Of a DNA stretch of 64,000 nucleotides, positions 34,593 through 44,122 are shown piece by piece. The DNA comes from Winkia neuii subsp. neuii DSM 8576 (lineage in GTDB: Bacteria; Actinomycetota; Actinomycetes; Actinomycetales; Actinomycetaceae): assembly GCF_000420405.1 (NCBI RefSeq), contig NZ_ATUW01000009.1, positions 1-64,000 of the forward strand. Direction: 5' to 3'. Made by a program: the position numbers and the translations under genes. Each line of letters begins with the position of its first letter. The first letter of the stretch is position 1. The notes below the pieces were generated by a model. The model saw only the letters and a program-made list of their open reading frames with translations. It did no database searches and was not told the origin of the DNA.

Positions 34593-34762
34593 ATACCGTG
34601 TGTGGCAACCTGCCTGCACATCCGCCGGCACAGAAATTGCGCAAACCAGTTGATTAATTTCTAAAACCAACCTTAACGCAGGTCACCACTACTTATACTG
34701 GAGCGAATACCCAACAAAGTTGTTGGAAAACGTTCCCTATCAATACTCGAAGGAGAGTTTGT

Positions 34763-37700
34763 ATGCACCGAAAAGGTGTACGAAAGCGGCTTCGGCTAAT
34801 GTTAGCTTTGACCGCCGCGCTGGCAACCATCACAGCAGGAATCATGATTTCACCTACAGCCACTGCTGCCCCACCCACCGACGCCCCCACAGATTCAGCA
34901 TCCGCCCCCAATTTGCCCTCGACGGTGCCCAGCCTGGACGGCTGGAAGGACGCTGCCGGATCGTGGACGCTAGATAAAAACGCGAAGGTGGCTGCGCCCT
35001 CGTCCCTTAGTAGGGAATCGAAAATGCTGGCCAAGGAACTGTCCCTGGTACTGAAGACGAACATTCCCGCCACCACCGACGGCAACATAAAACTGCAGCT
35101 AGACTCGGGCCGAAAGTTCTCTGACCTGGGCACTGAAGGCTTCGAAGTGAAAGTAACCCCGCACGGAGTGCAGCTCATCGGCGGCACCGAACAGGGCGTT
35201 TTCTACGGCACGCGCACGCTCTCGCAAATGCTGCGGCAGGGGCAGAGGACGCTGCCGGCGGGCTCAGCCGTGTCGGTACCCAAATATAAGGAGCGCGGGG
35301 CCACGCTCTGCGCATGCCAAATCAACATCTCCAACGAGTGGATCGAACAGTTCCTAGACGACATGGCGGACCTGCACCTGAACCAGGTGCTGCTGGAAAT
35401 GAAGCTGAAGTCCGACAAGCACCCCGACACCAACACCTGGTCCTATTACAGCCGCGAGGACGTAAAGAAGTTCGTGGCGAAAGCCAATTCGCTCGGCATC
35501 GACGTGATTCCTGAAATCAACTCGCCCGGACACATGAACATCTGGTTGGAGAATTCGCCGCAATACCAGCTCACCTCGCGCGATGGGAAGAAGGCGCCCG
35601 ATCGGCTAAATATTGCGGACCCGAAAGCGGTCCAGTTCTATAAAGACCTGATCGACGAATACGACGGCGTGTTCACCACCGACTACTGGCACATGGGCGC
35701 CGACGAATACATGCTGGGCGACAACTTCGCCAACTACCCGCAGCTGACCGAATTCGCCAAGGCCACCTACGGGCCGGACGCCACAGTAAACGACGCCTTC
35801 ACCGGCTTCATCAACGACATCAACGACTACGTCAAAGCCAAGGGCAAGAAGCTGCGCATCTGGAATGACGGGATCGTGGAAACCTCGGAGGTAACGCTAG
35901 ATAAGGACGTCATCATCGACTACTGGTATAAGTCGAACGCGCGCTCGTCAGCCCAGTTGGCTAAAGAAGGCTACCCGCTGATGAACGCTTCGACCGACCT
36001 GTACTGGTCGCGCTCGGTGCCCTCGTTCAGGGTGAACTCGCAGCGCCTATACAACAACCGGTCGTGGAATGCGGGCACGTTCAACGGGTCGCAAATTGAC
36101 CCGGACTACAAGAAGCTGCTCGGTCTGCGCGTATCCATCTGGCCCGACGGTTCCACCAAGCAGACCGAGAACGAGGTTGCTGCGGCCATTTCGGACTCAC
36201 TGTACTTCACCGCGCAAATGGCGTGGTCGGCCTCGCGTCCCTGGCCCAAGTGGCAGGGCGAGGATGGCATGAAAGCCACCATCGATTCGGTAGGCAAGCC
36301 TCTGCTTCGCACCGCCCTACCCACCACTAAGCGCGGCGACGACACCTACCAGATCCCCGAACTAGAACCCATTTCGACCGGACCCTGGCAACTGACCCGC
36401 ACCCCCGACAGCTACTTTCAGCTAAAAGACCAGGCTAGTGGCAAATGCTTGACACTGCGGGACGGGACGACCGGCAACGACGCCACCGACAAGCACCTGG
36501 ATGTGGTCACGCGCGTAGGATCTGCGCCCATACTCGCGCCCTGCGAAACCATGGCCCCGTCCTGGGATGACATGGGCAAGGCCGAGGCGCGCAACACCCA
36601 AAAGTGGCGGCTAGCAGATGAAGGGACCAAGGTGACGATCCGCTCCGCGCTCACCAACCAGTATCTGGCCACCGCCACCGGGCAGGAACGCCACCCTGAC
36701 CTACAGGGTGTTAGCGCCGACGTGGAAAAAGCCCTAACCTTCTCTGGCAAAGGCACCCCCGTCCCCGCCGGCAAGATCGCCCAATTCCCGGGCGACCTGG
36801 TAAAAGACAATGCGCTGTTCACATTTAGGCCCGTAGCAGCCCTCAAGGTGGAGGCCGACAAGAGCGAAGCCAAGGCCGGCGAAAACGTAAACGTGACCGT
36901 CCGCCTAACCGCTCCCCGCGCGAGCGCACTCCCCTCCGGAACCATCACCCCGCAGCTACCCGACGGGTGGAAAGTGGCGCCCTCGACCGTGTCACTAAAG
37001 GCGGTCCCAGCTGGGAAAACAGCCGTAGCAAAATTTGTGGCGCAACCCCAGCAGGCCACTGAGAAGGTCACCGGGTTGCGATTCACGTACAAACCCAATG
37101 AGGCCTGCCACGGCCTTGGCGACATGAGCGCGGGCGTCGAAGTTGCCGTCGCCGGGCTGCAAACCGTCACCCCCAAGATCGAGGGGATTAGCACCGATTC
37201 GCAGGAAGAGGGCGGCGAAGGGCCCGTCAACGGATACCTCAAGGCTGCCTTCGACCAGGATCCGGACACGTTCTGGCACACCAGGTGGTCAACCGGAGAG
37301 GACCCGGCTCCTCACTGGGTCGTTTTCAACGCCGGCACGGACGATGCGGCCATCGCAACCGTGAACTACCTGCCCCGGCAGAACAAGCCCAACGGGCGCA
37401 TCAACGCCTACAAGGTGTACGTTTCGGCCACGCCAAAGCAGGGCGGGGATGATTGGGGCGAACCCGTAGCCGCCGGGGAGCTGCCCAACAGTTCGCAGCT
37501 ACACCGCATCCGTCTGCCGGAAGGAACCGTCGGCCCGTGGGTCAAACTAGAGGCAGTGCAAATGCACCCCTCAGACAACGGGCAGATTCCCGCGTTCTCG
37601 TCAGCCGCCGAGATCAACGTTTCCGTGCCGGTTGCTGCCGGCGAGGGCGAAGAACTGGCGGCTCCCGAACAGCCCACCAACCCCGAGGCAGCCGAACCCA

Positions 37701-38026
37701 CCTGCCCAGCCGACGGCGATAGCGAAAGCGACGAACCTGGAGCTGGGGCTGAGAGTGGGGATGACGACGAGCCAGGAGCTGGGGCTGAAGATGGTTCCGG
37801 AGCGGGCGCTGGGTCTGAGACTGATCCCACCGACGAGCCTGGGAAGAGCGATGCCAGCCCGAAGGCAACTGCCGGGCGGGACACGCCCTCTAACGGTAAG
37901 TCGGTCGGAGCTGGCCAGCAGGTTGGAAACACTGGCACCTGGGCGGGGATCGCCCTAGGCGTGGCAGGCTTAATCGCTACCGCAGGTGCCTTGTTAGTGG
38001 CCTCCAGAGTAAACAGGCGCGGCTAG
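34763..38026 (+). CDS. Secreted multi-domain GH20 hexosaminidase with C-terminal anchor
   Basis: This is a 1087-residue exo-glycosidase. Residues 1-35 are a signal peptide ending ATA-A. Residues 60-155 form a GH20b-like domain (GFEVKVTPHGVQLIGGTEQGVFYGTRTLSQML). Residues 170-530 form the GH20 barrel with EINSPGHM and the catalytic Asp-Glu pair in HMGADEYM. Residues ~545-650 look like a ricin-type or similar binding module. Residues ~690-790 resemble an NEW3-type beta-sandwich and 810-960 an F5/8 (discoidin-like) module. An acidic Gly/Glu/Asp linker is followed by VGNTG, a hydrophobic helix and RVNRRG, an atypical sortase-like tail. It would cleave terminal GlcNAc or GalNAc from host glycans; lacto-N-biosidase activity cannot be excluded. 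Confidence 0.88.
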   Translation: MHRKGVRKRLRLMLALTAALATITAGIMISPTATAAPPTDAPTDSASAPNLPSTVPSLDGWKDAAGSWTLDKNAKVAAPSSLSRESKMLAKELSLVLKTNIPATTDGNIKLQLDSGRKFSDLGTEGFEVKVTPHGVQLIGGTEQGVFYGTRTLSQMLRQGQRTLPAGSAVSVPKYKERGATLCACQINISNEWIEQFLDDMADLHLNQVLLEMKLKSDKHPDTNTWSYYSREDVKKFVAKANSLGIDVIPEINSPGHMNIWLENSPQYQLTSRDGKKAPDRLNIADPKAVQFYKDLIDEYDGVFTTDYWHMGADEYMLGDNFANYPQLTEFAKATYGPDATVNDAFTGFINDINDYVKAKGKKLRIWNDGIVETSEVTLDKDVIIDYWYKSNARSSAQLAKEGYPLMNASTDLYWSRSVPSFRVNSQRLYNNRSWNAGTFNGSQIDPDYKKLLGLRVSIWPDGSTKQTENEVAAAISDSLYFTAQMAWSASRPWPKWQGEDGMKATIDSVGKPLLRTALPTTKRGDDTYQIPELEPISTGPWQLTRTPDSYFQLKDQASGKCLTLRDGTTGNDATDKHLDVVTRVGSAPILAPCETMAPSWDDMGKAEARNTQKWRLADEGTKVTIRSALTNQYLATATGQERHPDLQGVSADVEKALTFSGKGTPVPAGKIAQFPGDLVKDNALFTFRPVAALKVEADKSEAKAGENVNVTVRLTAPRASALPSGTITPQLPDGWKVAPSTVSLKAVPAGKTAVAKFVAQPQQATEKVTGLRFTYKPNEACHGLGDMSAGVEVAVAGLQTVTPKIEGISTDSQEEGGEGPVNGYLKAAFDQDPDTFWHTRWSTGEDPAPHWVVFNAGTDDAAIATVNYLPRQNKPNGRINAYKVYVSATPKQGGDDWGEPVAAGELPNSSQLHRIRLPEGTVGPWVKLEAVQMHPSDNGQIPAFSSAAEINVSVPVAAGEGEELAAPEQPTNPEAAEPTCPADGDSESDEPGAGAESGDDDEPGAGAEDGSGAGAGSETDPTDEPGKSDASPKATAGRDTPSNGKSVGAGQQVGNTGTWAGIALGVAGLIATAGALLVASRVNRRG

Positions 38027-38178
38027 TACCTGCACAAATGTGTCGCCAGCGTCCACGATCGCATGCGTTCCTTGTAGAACTGCAGACGAAAGTGGGTGTT
38101 GGCGGCACTTTGCCATCTCGGCGCGGGCGCGCAACGTGCTCTAGTTTCGCGAGCCTAGGTCAACACCACTATGTCTTG

Positions 38179-38229
38179 CGAGTTCGACCTTGTTGCGTGG
38201 GATAACACAGAAGCTCGAGAAAGATCCCC
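38179..38229 (+). repeat. Dispersed intergenic repeat, copy 2
   Basis: This is the second copy of the element at 34541-34592. Similarity extends upstream to about 38147 (TTCGCGAGCCTAGGTCAACACCA). It sits between the convergent GH20 and esterase genes, 51 bp from the esterase stop. Confidence 0.65.
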
Positions 38230-38279
38230 TAGCCTCCCGAAAATACCAAGGGTCACGATGTCCCCGGCCCGCCCTCGTC

Positions 38280-39641
38280 TTATTTGAAAGCAACCCTGCG
38301 CAGGTAGTCGTTCAGTTCGGCGCGCCAAATATCCCACGAATGAATACCCGGTTGGTCAAACTCGACCACACGCGCCCCCGCCCGGCGGAAGGAATCAGCG
38401 CGCAACAGCGAATTCTTCCCAATCGAAACCAAATAATCTTGCAGGCCAGCCCCAGTGTGGATAGCACCTTTGAGCTGCCCAATAGCGCGGCGGTCGGCCT
38501 TGGAAAAATCGGTGGCGAGCGTGCCCGCACTCCACAGGCCGTAATAATCAAAGACCCCAGGATGCTTCGTGAGCAGCTCAATGCCACGCGCTCCACCCAG
38601 CGAAAGGCCGCCAAATGCACGCCGGCTCGGATCGTCGGAAGCGTTGAAATTCGCCTGCACGTACGGGATGACGTTTTGAACCATATCCTTCGCGTAGGCG
38701 CTAGAGACGATCAGCGAATCGGCGCCCATATGGTTGAAGTTGGTGGCCACAAGAATAGTGGGCTCTGCCTTACCGTCGGCAATCGCATTTTCCAAAATGT
38801 AGGGGGCTGCCCCCTGCGTGAACCAGTCAGTGTCATTGCCGCCCACCCCATGGCTCAAGTAGAGAACGGGGTAAGGCTTGGCGCGGTTAGGATCATAGCC
38901 CTTCGGCAGGTAGATCGAGAGCGGGTGGGACCCTGCCGGCGACATTGAATAAGAGGTCTTATAGCTGGCGTGGACGAACTTGCCCATCTGCTCGGCGGGA
39001 CGCGGACGCTGGTAGGCATTGTTATAGGTGGGGTACTTTGGGTTTTGCGGCACGTAAACCTGCGACATGTTCTGCCTAGAGAAGCTGGGCAGGTCAGCAC
39101 TGACGTTCAGGTTGGCCGGATCGGGGTGGCGCTTACACGTGTTCGCATCCGCATCCAGCTGCGAGCAGCCGTGCCCAAAAGCGTAGCTAAACGTTCCCGC
39201 AGGAAGAGGCACTTTCAGCTCCCATATGCCATCTGCGCCCTTGTTCATTTCCAGAATCTTCCACGGCGCGGCGGGCACGTCCCCCTTCTTCCACAGCGCC
39301 GGGATCCGCCCGTCGCCGCCGCCTAAAGTCTTGATCGAAGCAGGCTGAGAGAACGTCCACTCGCCGTAGAGCTGCACCGACTTCACGCCCTCGGGGGCCT
39401 TGTAGCGGAAAGTCACCTCGTAACCTGTGGGGCCGCGGTCAGTCTTAGTTACCGTAGGCCCCAACTTGGCCACCTCCGCCTGAGCAGCCGGGGACGACTG
39501 GCCGGACTGGCCCCCGGCAGCCCCGCCCTCGGCCGCGAGCGCTACGGATGCGAAACCGGCGGAAAGGGAAAGGCTCATGAGCGCTGCTGCTCCTACGGTG
39601 GCGATCTTTTTTGCTGTGCGAATCGAGCGTGGACGTGTCAT
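38280..39641 (-). CDS. Secreted CE1-like esterase (alpha/beta hydrolase)
   Basis: This 453-residue protein starts at MTRPRSIRTAKK with a signal peptide (cleavage near ALA-A, residue 33). Residues ~65-180 form an early-set/CBM48-like domain (VTFRYKAPEGVKSVQLYGEW). Residues ~210-453 form an esterase-D/feruloyl-esterase-like alpha/beta hydrolase: PVLYLSHGVGG, the nucleophile elbow GLSLGG, and the catalytic His in GIHSWDIW. AAGGAG lies seven bases before the ATG at 39641; a longer upstream frame is rejected. Such proteins remove acyl groups (for example acetyl or feruloyl) from glycans. Here it neighbours glycosidases. A triple palindrome lies 200-300 bp upstream. Confidence 0.87.
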   Translation of the reverse strand: MTRPRSIRTAKKIATVGAAALMSLSLSAGFASVALAAEGGAAGGQSGQSSPAAQAEVAKLGPTVTKTDRGPTGYEVTFRYKAPEGVKSVQLYGEWTFSQPASIKTLGGGDGRIPALWKKGDVPAAPWKILEMNKGADGIWELKVPLPAGTFSYAFGHGCSQLDADANTCKRHPDPANLNVSADLPSFSRQNMSQVYVPQNPKYPTYNNAYQRPRPAEQMGKFVHASYKTSYSMSPAGSHPLSIYLPKGYDPNRAKPYPVLYLSHGVGGNDTDWFTQGAAPYILENAIADGKAEPTILVATNFNHMGADSLIVSSAYAKDMVQNVIPYVQANFNASDDPSRRAFGGLSLGGARGIELLTKHPGVFDYYGLWSAGTLATDFSKADRRAIGQLKGAIHTGAGLQDYLVSIGKNSLLRADSFRRAGARVVEFDQPGIHSWDIWRAELNDYLRRVAFK

Positions 39642-39844
39642 AGGTGTGCTCCTTGACAGGGTGGCTGCGTTTGGGTCTACCCTAACGGCACGCCAAAGCC
39701 CCTGCAATTGCAAGGCTTGCGCTCGCTGGAACTGAGGGCTGCAAAACGCAAGAGGCTGGCAGGGCCTGCTTGGTGTTGCAGCCGGGGGCTACTTTTGTCT
39801 GCCAGGCAGGTGTGGGACCGGCAGTTCGGGCGGGGACAGCAGGC

Positions 39845-39948
39845 GAGGTGAAGATAATTTTTATCTTCACCTCCCAGAGGGATTTAAGCAAAGATAATAT
39901 TTATCTTCACCTCCCAAAGGCGTTGGCGTGAAGATAAAAATTATCTGC
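39845..39948. promoter_or_regulatory. Three palindromes on an exact 40-bp pitch
   Basis: Site 1 (39845-39873) is a perfect palindrome: GAGGTGAAGATAA, TTT, and the reverse complement arm. Sites 2 (39890-39908) and 3 (39930-39948) share AGATAA-N3-TTATCT with a few outer mismatches. Centres are at 39859, 39899 and 39939, exactly 40 bp apart (about four helical turns). Two copies are also followed by CCTCCCA-AGG text. The sites lie 204-307 bp upstream of the esterase start and 47 bp after the alpha-galactosidase stop. They look like a cooperative operator array; the protein is unknown. Confidence 0.75.
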
Positions 39949-39994
39949 GCGCACCTGCCGGTGCCACTTGGGGAAGGCCGTGAAGAACCCCGAT

Positions 39995-41647
39995 CTACTT
40001 GACCAGCAGCCGATCGCTCATGCGCCCGGTCGGATTAATCCACGGGGTAAAGTCGACCACCTGGCTTTCACCGCCTGCTAGGCTCCCGCGCGCGGCTACG
40101 CCCCCACCATTATTTCCTGCCCCGCCGATGCGGAAGGTGTAGCGGCCGATCTGCTCTACCTCGATCTTGCCCTCGGCAAATTCGGCGTTGACCGACCGAA
40201 TATATTCGCATTGTTCACTGGTCAACCAGCTTGCCGGGTCCGAACAGTTGAAAACCCCGCAAACGCGCGCAGCCTGCACGGTTACCTCATTTACCTCAGG
40301 GCTGAGCAGCGACCCATGCGTGCGCACCAACGCCACGTCCGGATCCAAGTCCACAAAGTCCTTTAGCCACACCCGGTTCAGTGAAGTGCGCAATGCATTT
40401 CGCACTCCCGGCCCGGTTGGATCTTTGTGCCGCTCAGTATTGTCCCAGTAGGGAGCCGTGTCCGGCCCAACTCTGATCCCATCTAGCAGCCCAAGCGAGG
40501 GCGCTATTACCGCACCCGAACCCAGCAGGTATGCGTCTGGGGCAGCCTGCCGGATCAGCTGCAAACCTTGTCGGTACGCCTGCTCGCGCGGCACGTCCTT
40601 ATACCTACGCCCTGCGTAGGCTGCCGCATAGATGAAGTCCAGTTTGAAATACCTATACCCCCACCCGTAGAGGCGGGAAATCACCCCACGCAACCACTGG
40701 CGTGCACCCGGGTGCGTAGTGTCCAAACCGAAGTAACCTTGCCCCCAGTTGTACCCGACCTCGATGGGCACACCCGAGCCGTCGTGAATAAAATATTCGG
40801 GATGTTTGCGGGCAACCTCCGAATCTGCCATAGCAATAAAAGGCGCTACCCAGATTCCCGGGGCCATCCCCTGAGCCGAAATTTTTACTGCCAGATCAGC
40901 CATCCCCGAGCTGAATTTCGCGTTTGGCCACCAATTACCCACTGCATCTTCCCAGCCGTCGTCAATCTCGAGCACCTTGTACCCCAGGCGCGCGGCGGGG
41001 CGGATTTCGCTGCCAATTATTTCTTCGCTGATCTCTTCAAACCACGAATACCAAGAATTCCAAATGGGTTCCGCACGCCGCTTCTTCGAAATCTGCAGGC
41101 ATTGTCTTAGCGCCCGCACGTACGCCTGCCAGCATTCGCGCTCAGTGCCAAACGCAAGGAACCATTCAACCTCAGCTTCCCCCTCCAGAGGGCGAGCACT
41201 TACCGTTTGCGCGTCAACATCCAGCACCGTGCTGTACCGCGAGAGGGCCCCTACCAGCAGACATGCCTCGCCCTCGCGCAGGGCGGTGACCATGTAGGAG
41301 CGGTGCCCTAACGCGGTGTCGGTGGCCGCATCCTCGGCAGTATTAGTGCGAGCCGGATTGTTCCACACGCGCCAAGGTTCGCGGTTCAGATGCCACCAGT
41401 TAGTGGCGGACCAGGAATTCCACCCGTGACGGAAAAAATCCGAACCTGGGGCGAAGTCGTGTTCTAGCTGCAACGATGCGGCTTTAATGCGAACCCCCTC
41501 GCCGTCAAGTATTTCGCCTTTTAGGCTTGGGCCTTGCTCCGCAATGTTGGTAGCTTGGCCGTTTTCTGTGCCTTTTCTAAAAGCACCTGAACTAAAGTCA
41601 CAGCGCAACACAGCTGCCTTGGTTGTATGCGAAAATTGCGCGAACAT
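39995..41647 (-). CDS. GH36-type alpha-galactosidase
   Basis: This is a 550-residue intracellular glycosidase with no signal peptide. The (beta/alpha)8 core is seen from about residue 190: WNSWYSWF, LEIDDGWEDAVGNW, APGIWVAPF, and the nucleophile Asp in YFKLDFIYAAAYAG. The acid/base Asp is in IRVGPDTAPYW. These are hallmarks of GH36/GH27-clan alpha-galactosidases; alpha-N-acetylgalactosaminidase is an alternative. It is the last gene of the unit permease-permease-binding protein-glycosidase, separated from the binding protein by a strong hairpin. It would hydrolyse alpha-galactosides imported by that transporter. Confidence 0.88.
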   Translation of the reverse strand: MFAQFSHTTKAAVLRCDFSSGAFRKGTENGQATNIAEQGPSLKGEILDGEGVRIKAASLQLEHDFAPGSDFFRHGWNSWSATNWWHLNREPWRVWNNPARTNTAEDAATDTALGHRSYMVTALREGEACLLVGALSRYSTVLDVDAQTVSARPLEGEAEVEWFLAFGTERECWQAYVRALRQCLQISKKRRAEPIWNSWYSWFEEISEEIIGSEIRPAARLGYKVLEIDDGWEDAVGNWWPNAKFSSGMADLAVKISAQGMAPGIWVAPFIAMADSEVARKHPEYFIHDGSGVPIEVGYNWGQGYFGLDTTHPGARQWLRGVISRLYGWGYRYFKLDFIYAAAYAGRRYKDVPREQAYRQGLQLIRQAAPDAYLLGSGAVIAPSLGLLDGIRVGPDTAPYWDNTERHKDPTGPGVRNALRTSLNRVWLKDFVDLDPDVALVRTHGSLLSPEVNEVTVQAARVCGVFNCSDPASWLTSEQCEYIRSVNAEFAEGKIEVEQIGRYTFRIGGAGNNGGGVAARGSLAGGESQVVDFTPWINPTGRMSDRLLVK

Positions 41648-41740
41648 AGAACACCTAATTTCTTCTAACTTTTGGTAGGGCCAGATCCGCCCTTTTCTAT
41701 ACCGCGGCTGGCAGATGAAGCTCGGCCTTGCTGGAAAACC

Positions 41741-41767
41741 TGGGGCGGGGCCTGCTGCCCCGCCCCA
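41741..41767 (-). terminator. Strong hairpin after the solute-binding-protein gene
   Basis: TGGGGCGGGG (41741-41750) and CCCCGCCCCA (41758-41767) form a perfect 10-bp stem with a 7-nt loop. It begins 9 bases past the stop of the binding protein. GGTTTTCC follows on the minus strand. It may partially terminate or stabilise the upstream mRNA, giving excess binding protein over the glycosidase. Confidence 0.8.
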
Positions 41768-41775
41768 GCTTGCTC

Positions 41776-43131
41776 CTATTCCTGCAAGAGCTTATTTACC
41801 TTCTGATTCAGCTGTTTCAGCTCGGTAGCAGGATCTACCTTTACACGCTGAATCTTCTCAATCGACACGTCGGCCTCGGAATTGATCTCGTCAGCCTTAT
41901 AGGTAATTGGGTAGTAGGACAGGGCCTCCTTGTTCTTGGTGATATCCAAGAACGGGCTTACATCTACACCCCGCTCGGAGTGGGCCTTTGCCGCAGCCTC
42001 CGATTGCTTGGTTAGCGACGGGAACACTACCGCCTCGCCAGCAACAATTGACTGGCAATCGTTGCTGGTAAGGAACTTGACCCACTGCCAGGCCTCATTC
42101 GGATGCTTAGAATCGCGGGTGATCGATGGCGCAAGCCCGTTAATAATGGTCTTGCGTCCGGCCGGCCCGGCAGGCAGCGGAGCGAACGCAAACTTTTGTG
42201 CCTTCGACTGCGCCCACGTGTTTATGCGCCAGGATCCATCCGGCACCAAGGCTGCCTTATTCTGTTCCATCATCGGTTCAAGGCCCAGGTCACCAGCTTT
42301 TTCAACGGGAGTTACGTAACCAGCCTCAATCTGCTTTTGCATCCACCCGAGTGCTTCCGCCAGCTTCGGATCGTCTAACTTGTACTGGGTGCCAAACGGG
42401 TTCTTGTCCAGATAGTTGAAACCGTTAGACAGAGCCAACCAAGACCAAGGGCCTTGGCCCACAACGCCGCCACCAGTTTCTAGACCCCACCCGTAAGTTT
42501 TGACCTTCTTCTTGTCGAAGCCAGGCTCGTCACCGCGCTTACCGTTCTCGTCTATGGTCAGGTGTGCAATTAGTTTGCCGAAAGTTCCGCCATCTGTGGG
42601 GTTCCAGTTCAGATACTTTAGGTCTTCTGCCTTATACCCGGCCTCTTCAATATCTTTCACGTTGTAGACGAGGGCGATCGTGTCCCAATCCTGTGGGATT
42701 CCGTAACGTTTGCCGTCCTTGACCCACAGGTCGGCCAGCTCGCCGGTGTAACCGGACAGGTCAACCTTATCTTTCTTTACATTTTCGGAAATATCGGCAA
42801 GCACGCCCTTCTTCGCTAGTTCTGGGTAGTGTGCTACGTGGTTCGTAATCACGTCAGGGGCCGATCCGGAATTTAGCGCAACGGTAAGGTTCTGCCAGTA
42901 GTCGTCCCAGCCTTTTTGATCAATTTTGATCTTCACGCCGGTTTTCTTGGTGAATTCCGCCGCGCACTTTTCATAGGCGGGTTTCTGGTTGGGATCCCAC
43001 AGGGAATAGGTCAGGGTTACGCCGTCGCCTTTGCCCGCCGCACCGTCGTTTTTCGCTTCCTCTGGGGTGCACGCCGCCAGTCCCACGCAAGTCAGCGCCG
43101 CCAGGGATGCGATCGCGATCTGCTTTTTCAT
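41776..43131 (-). CDS. Sugar ABC transporter solute-binding lipoprotein
   Basis: This 451-residue protein has a lipoprotein signal peptide with lipobox LAAC (Cys near residue 21). The mature part matches family 1 solute-binding proteins: LTYSLWDPNQKPAYEKCAAEFTKKTGVKIKI near the front, PDVITNHVAHYPELAKKGVLADIS, WALVPDGSWRI-type and NEAWQWVKFL segments. It delivers an oligosaccharide to the two permeases encoded just upstream. The adjacent GH36 gene suggests an alpha-galactoside such as melibiose or raffinose. There is a 104-bp gap to the upstream permease. Confidence 0.92.
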   Translation of the reverse strand: MKKQIAIASLAALTCVGLAACTPEEAKNDGAAGKGDGVTLTYSLWDPNQKPAYEKCAAEFTKKTGVKIKIDQKGWDDYWQNLTVALNSGSAPDVITNHVAHYPELAKKGVLADISENVKKDKVDLSGYTGELADLWVKDGKRYGIPQDWDTIALVYNVKDIEEAGYKAEDLKYLNWNPTDGGTFGKLIAHLTIDENGKRGDEPGFDKKKVKTYGWGLETGGGVVGQGPWSWLALSNGFNYLDKNPFGTQYKLDDPKLAEALGWMQKQIEAGYVTPVEKAGDLGLEPMMEQNKAALVPDGSWRINTWAQSKAQKFAFAPLPAGPAGRKTIINGLAPSITRDSKHPNEAWQWVKFLTSNDCQSIVAGEAVVFPSLTKQSEAAAKAHSERGVDVSPFLDITKNKEALSYYPITYKADEINSEADVSIEKIQRVKVDPATELKQLNQKVNKLLQE

Positions 43132-43235
43132 TTTCTCTCCTTTGAGAATCTGGTTTTCAGCTTGAAAGCTTTCGAATTTGAATGGTTTAGGGGTTTCATA
43201 ATTGGTATTTGTTGTTTAGAAAATTGCCTCACCCC

Positions 43236-44117
43236 CTATTTGGCCGAAGTGAGCCCAATAGAGCTGACGATCGTCCGGCCGAAAAGCAAAAGGATTAGTA
43301 GCATCGGGATGGTTTGCAAGGTAGCGGCTGCCATAAGTCCGGCCCAGTCGGGGCGGGTAGAGGGCGAAGCCTGCTGGAACACTGCCAGCGCCACGTTCAA
43401 CACCCGCACCACGTGTTCGTTGCCTACTAGCTGGGGCCATAAGTATTCGTTCCAGGCGAATACGGCCTGGATAATGGCTACGGTGCTAATTGGTCCCTTC
43501 ATCATGGGTACTACCACCCCGGCGAAGATGCGCAGGTGCGAGGCACCGTCTAGTTTGGCGGCCTCTTCTACTTCGCGCGGCAAAGCCAGGAAGAATTGGC
43601 GCAGGAAGAAGATCGCGAAGGGGCACACGAACACGTAGGGGGCCAGCAGGCCGGTGAACGTGTTCAGCAGGTTCATGTTTTTGATCAGAATGAAGTTGGG
43701 CAGAACGATGAAGATCGGCGGGATCATCATGCCGGTGAGTAACACGGTGAAGATGGCGTTGCGGCCGGGAAAGCGCAGGCGGGCGAAGGCGTATGCCGCC
43801 ATTGCCGAGGAAAGCACCTGGCCGAACACCAATATGGCGGTGAAAATTAGCGAATTTCGCAGGTACAGCCAGAAGTACATTTTGGCGCCGGATCCGCCAG
43901 CTGCCATGTCTTCTTCCGGGCTAGCAAGCCCCAGGACTCGTTTGAAGTTTATCCAAGTCACGTCCGTAGGAATTAGCGAGTAATTGCCCGAGAAGATTTG
44001 CGCGTTAGGGGTGATAGCGGTGCGGATTGCCCAGGCGAATGGCAGTAGAGTAACCACCAGTAAAAGGATTAGCGTGACCCACCCAAGAATATGGTTTAAC
44101 GAGAGTTTCTTCTTCAT
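43236..44117 (-). CDS. Sugar ABC transporter permease, MalG-type
   Basis: This 293-residue protein has six transmembrane helices. The inner-membrane loop motif EEAAKLDGASHLRIFAGVVVPMMKGP is the EAA motif that docks the ATPase. The C-terminal half matches the MalG/UgpE subgroup. It starts five bases after the stop of the partner permease at 44123. No ATPase gene is present in the cluster, so a shared MsmK-type ATPase encoded elsewhere probably energises it. Confidence 0.93.
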   Translation of the reverse strand: MKKKLSLNHILGWVTLILLLVVTLLPFAWAIRTAITPNAQIFSGNYSLIPTDVTWINFKRVLGLASPEEDMAAGGSGAKMYFWLYLRNSLIFTAILVFGQVLSSAMAAYAFARLRFPGRNAIFTVLLTGMMIPPIFIVLPNFILIKNMNLLNTFTGLLAPYVFVCPFAIFFLRQFFLALPREVEEAAKLDGASHLRIFAGVVVPMMKGPISTVAIIQAVFAWNEYLWPQLVGNEHVVRVLNVALAVFQQASPSTRPDWAGLMAAATLQTIPMLLILLLFGRTIVSSIGLTSAK

Positions 44118-44122
44118 TGCGA

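Noticed and set aside
32245-34760. Possible insertion sequence or integrase in the accessory zone
   Set aside because: No transposase or recombinase motif and no terminal inverted repeats with target duplication were found. The only support is a 57-bp repeat that is explained by a gene end.
36418-37281. 287-codon minus-strand frame opposite the GH20 gene
   Set aside because: It is antisense to a protein with clear GH20 and accessory domains; no ribosome site or family match was seen.
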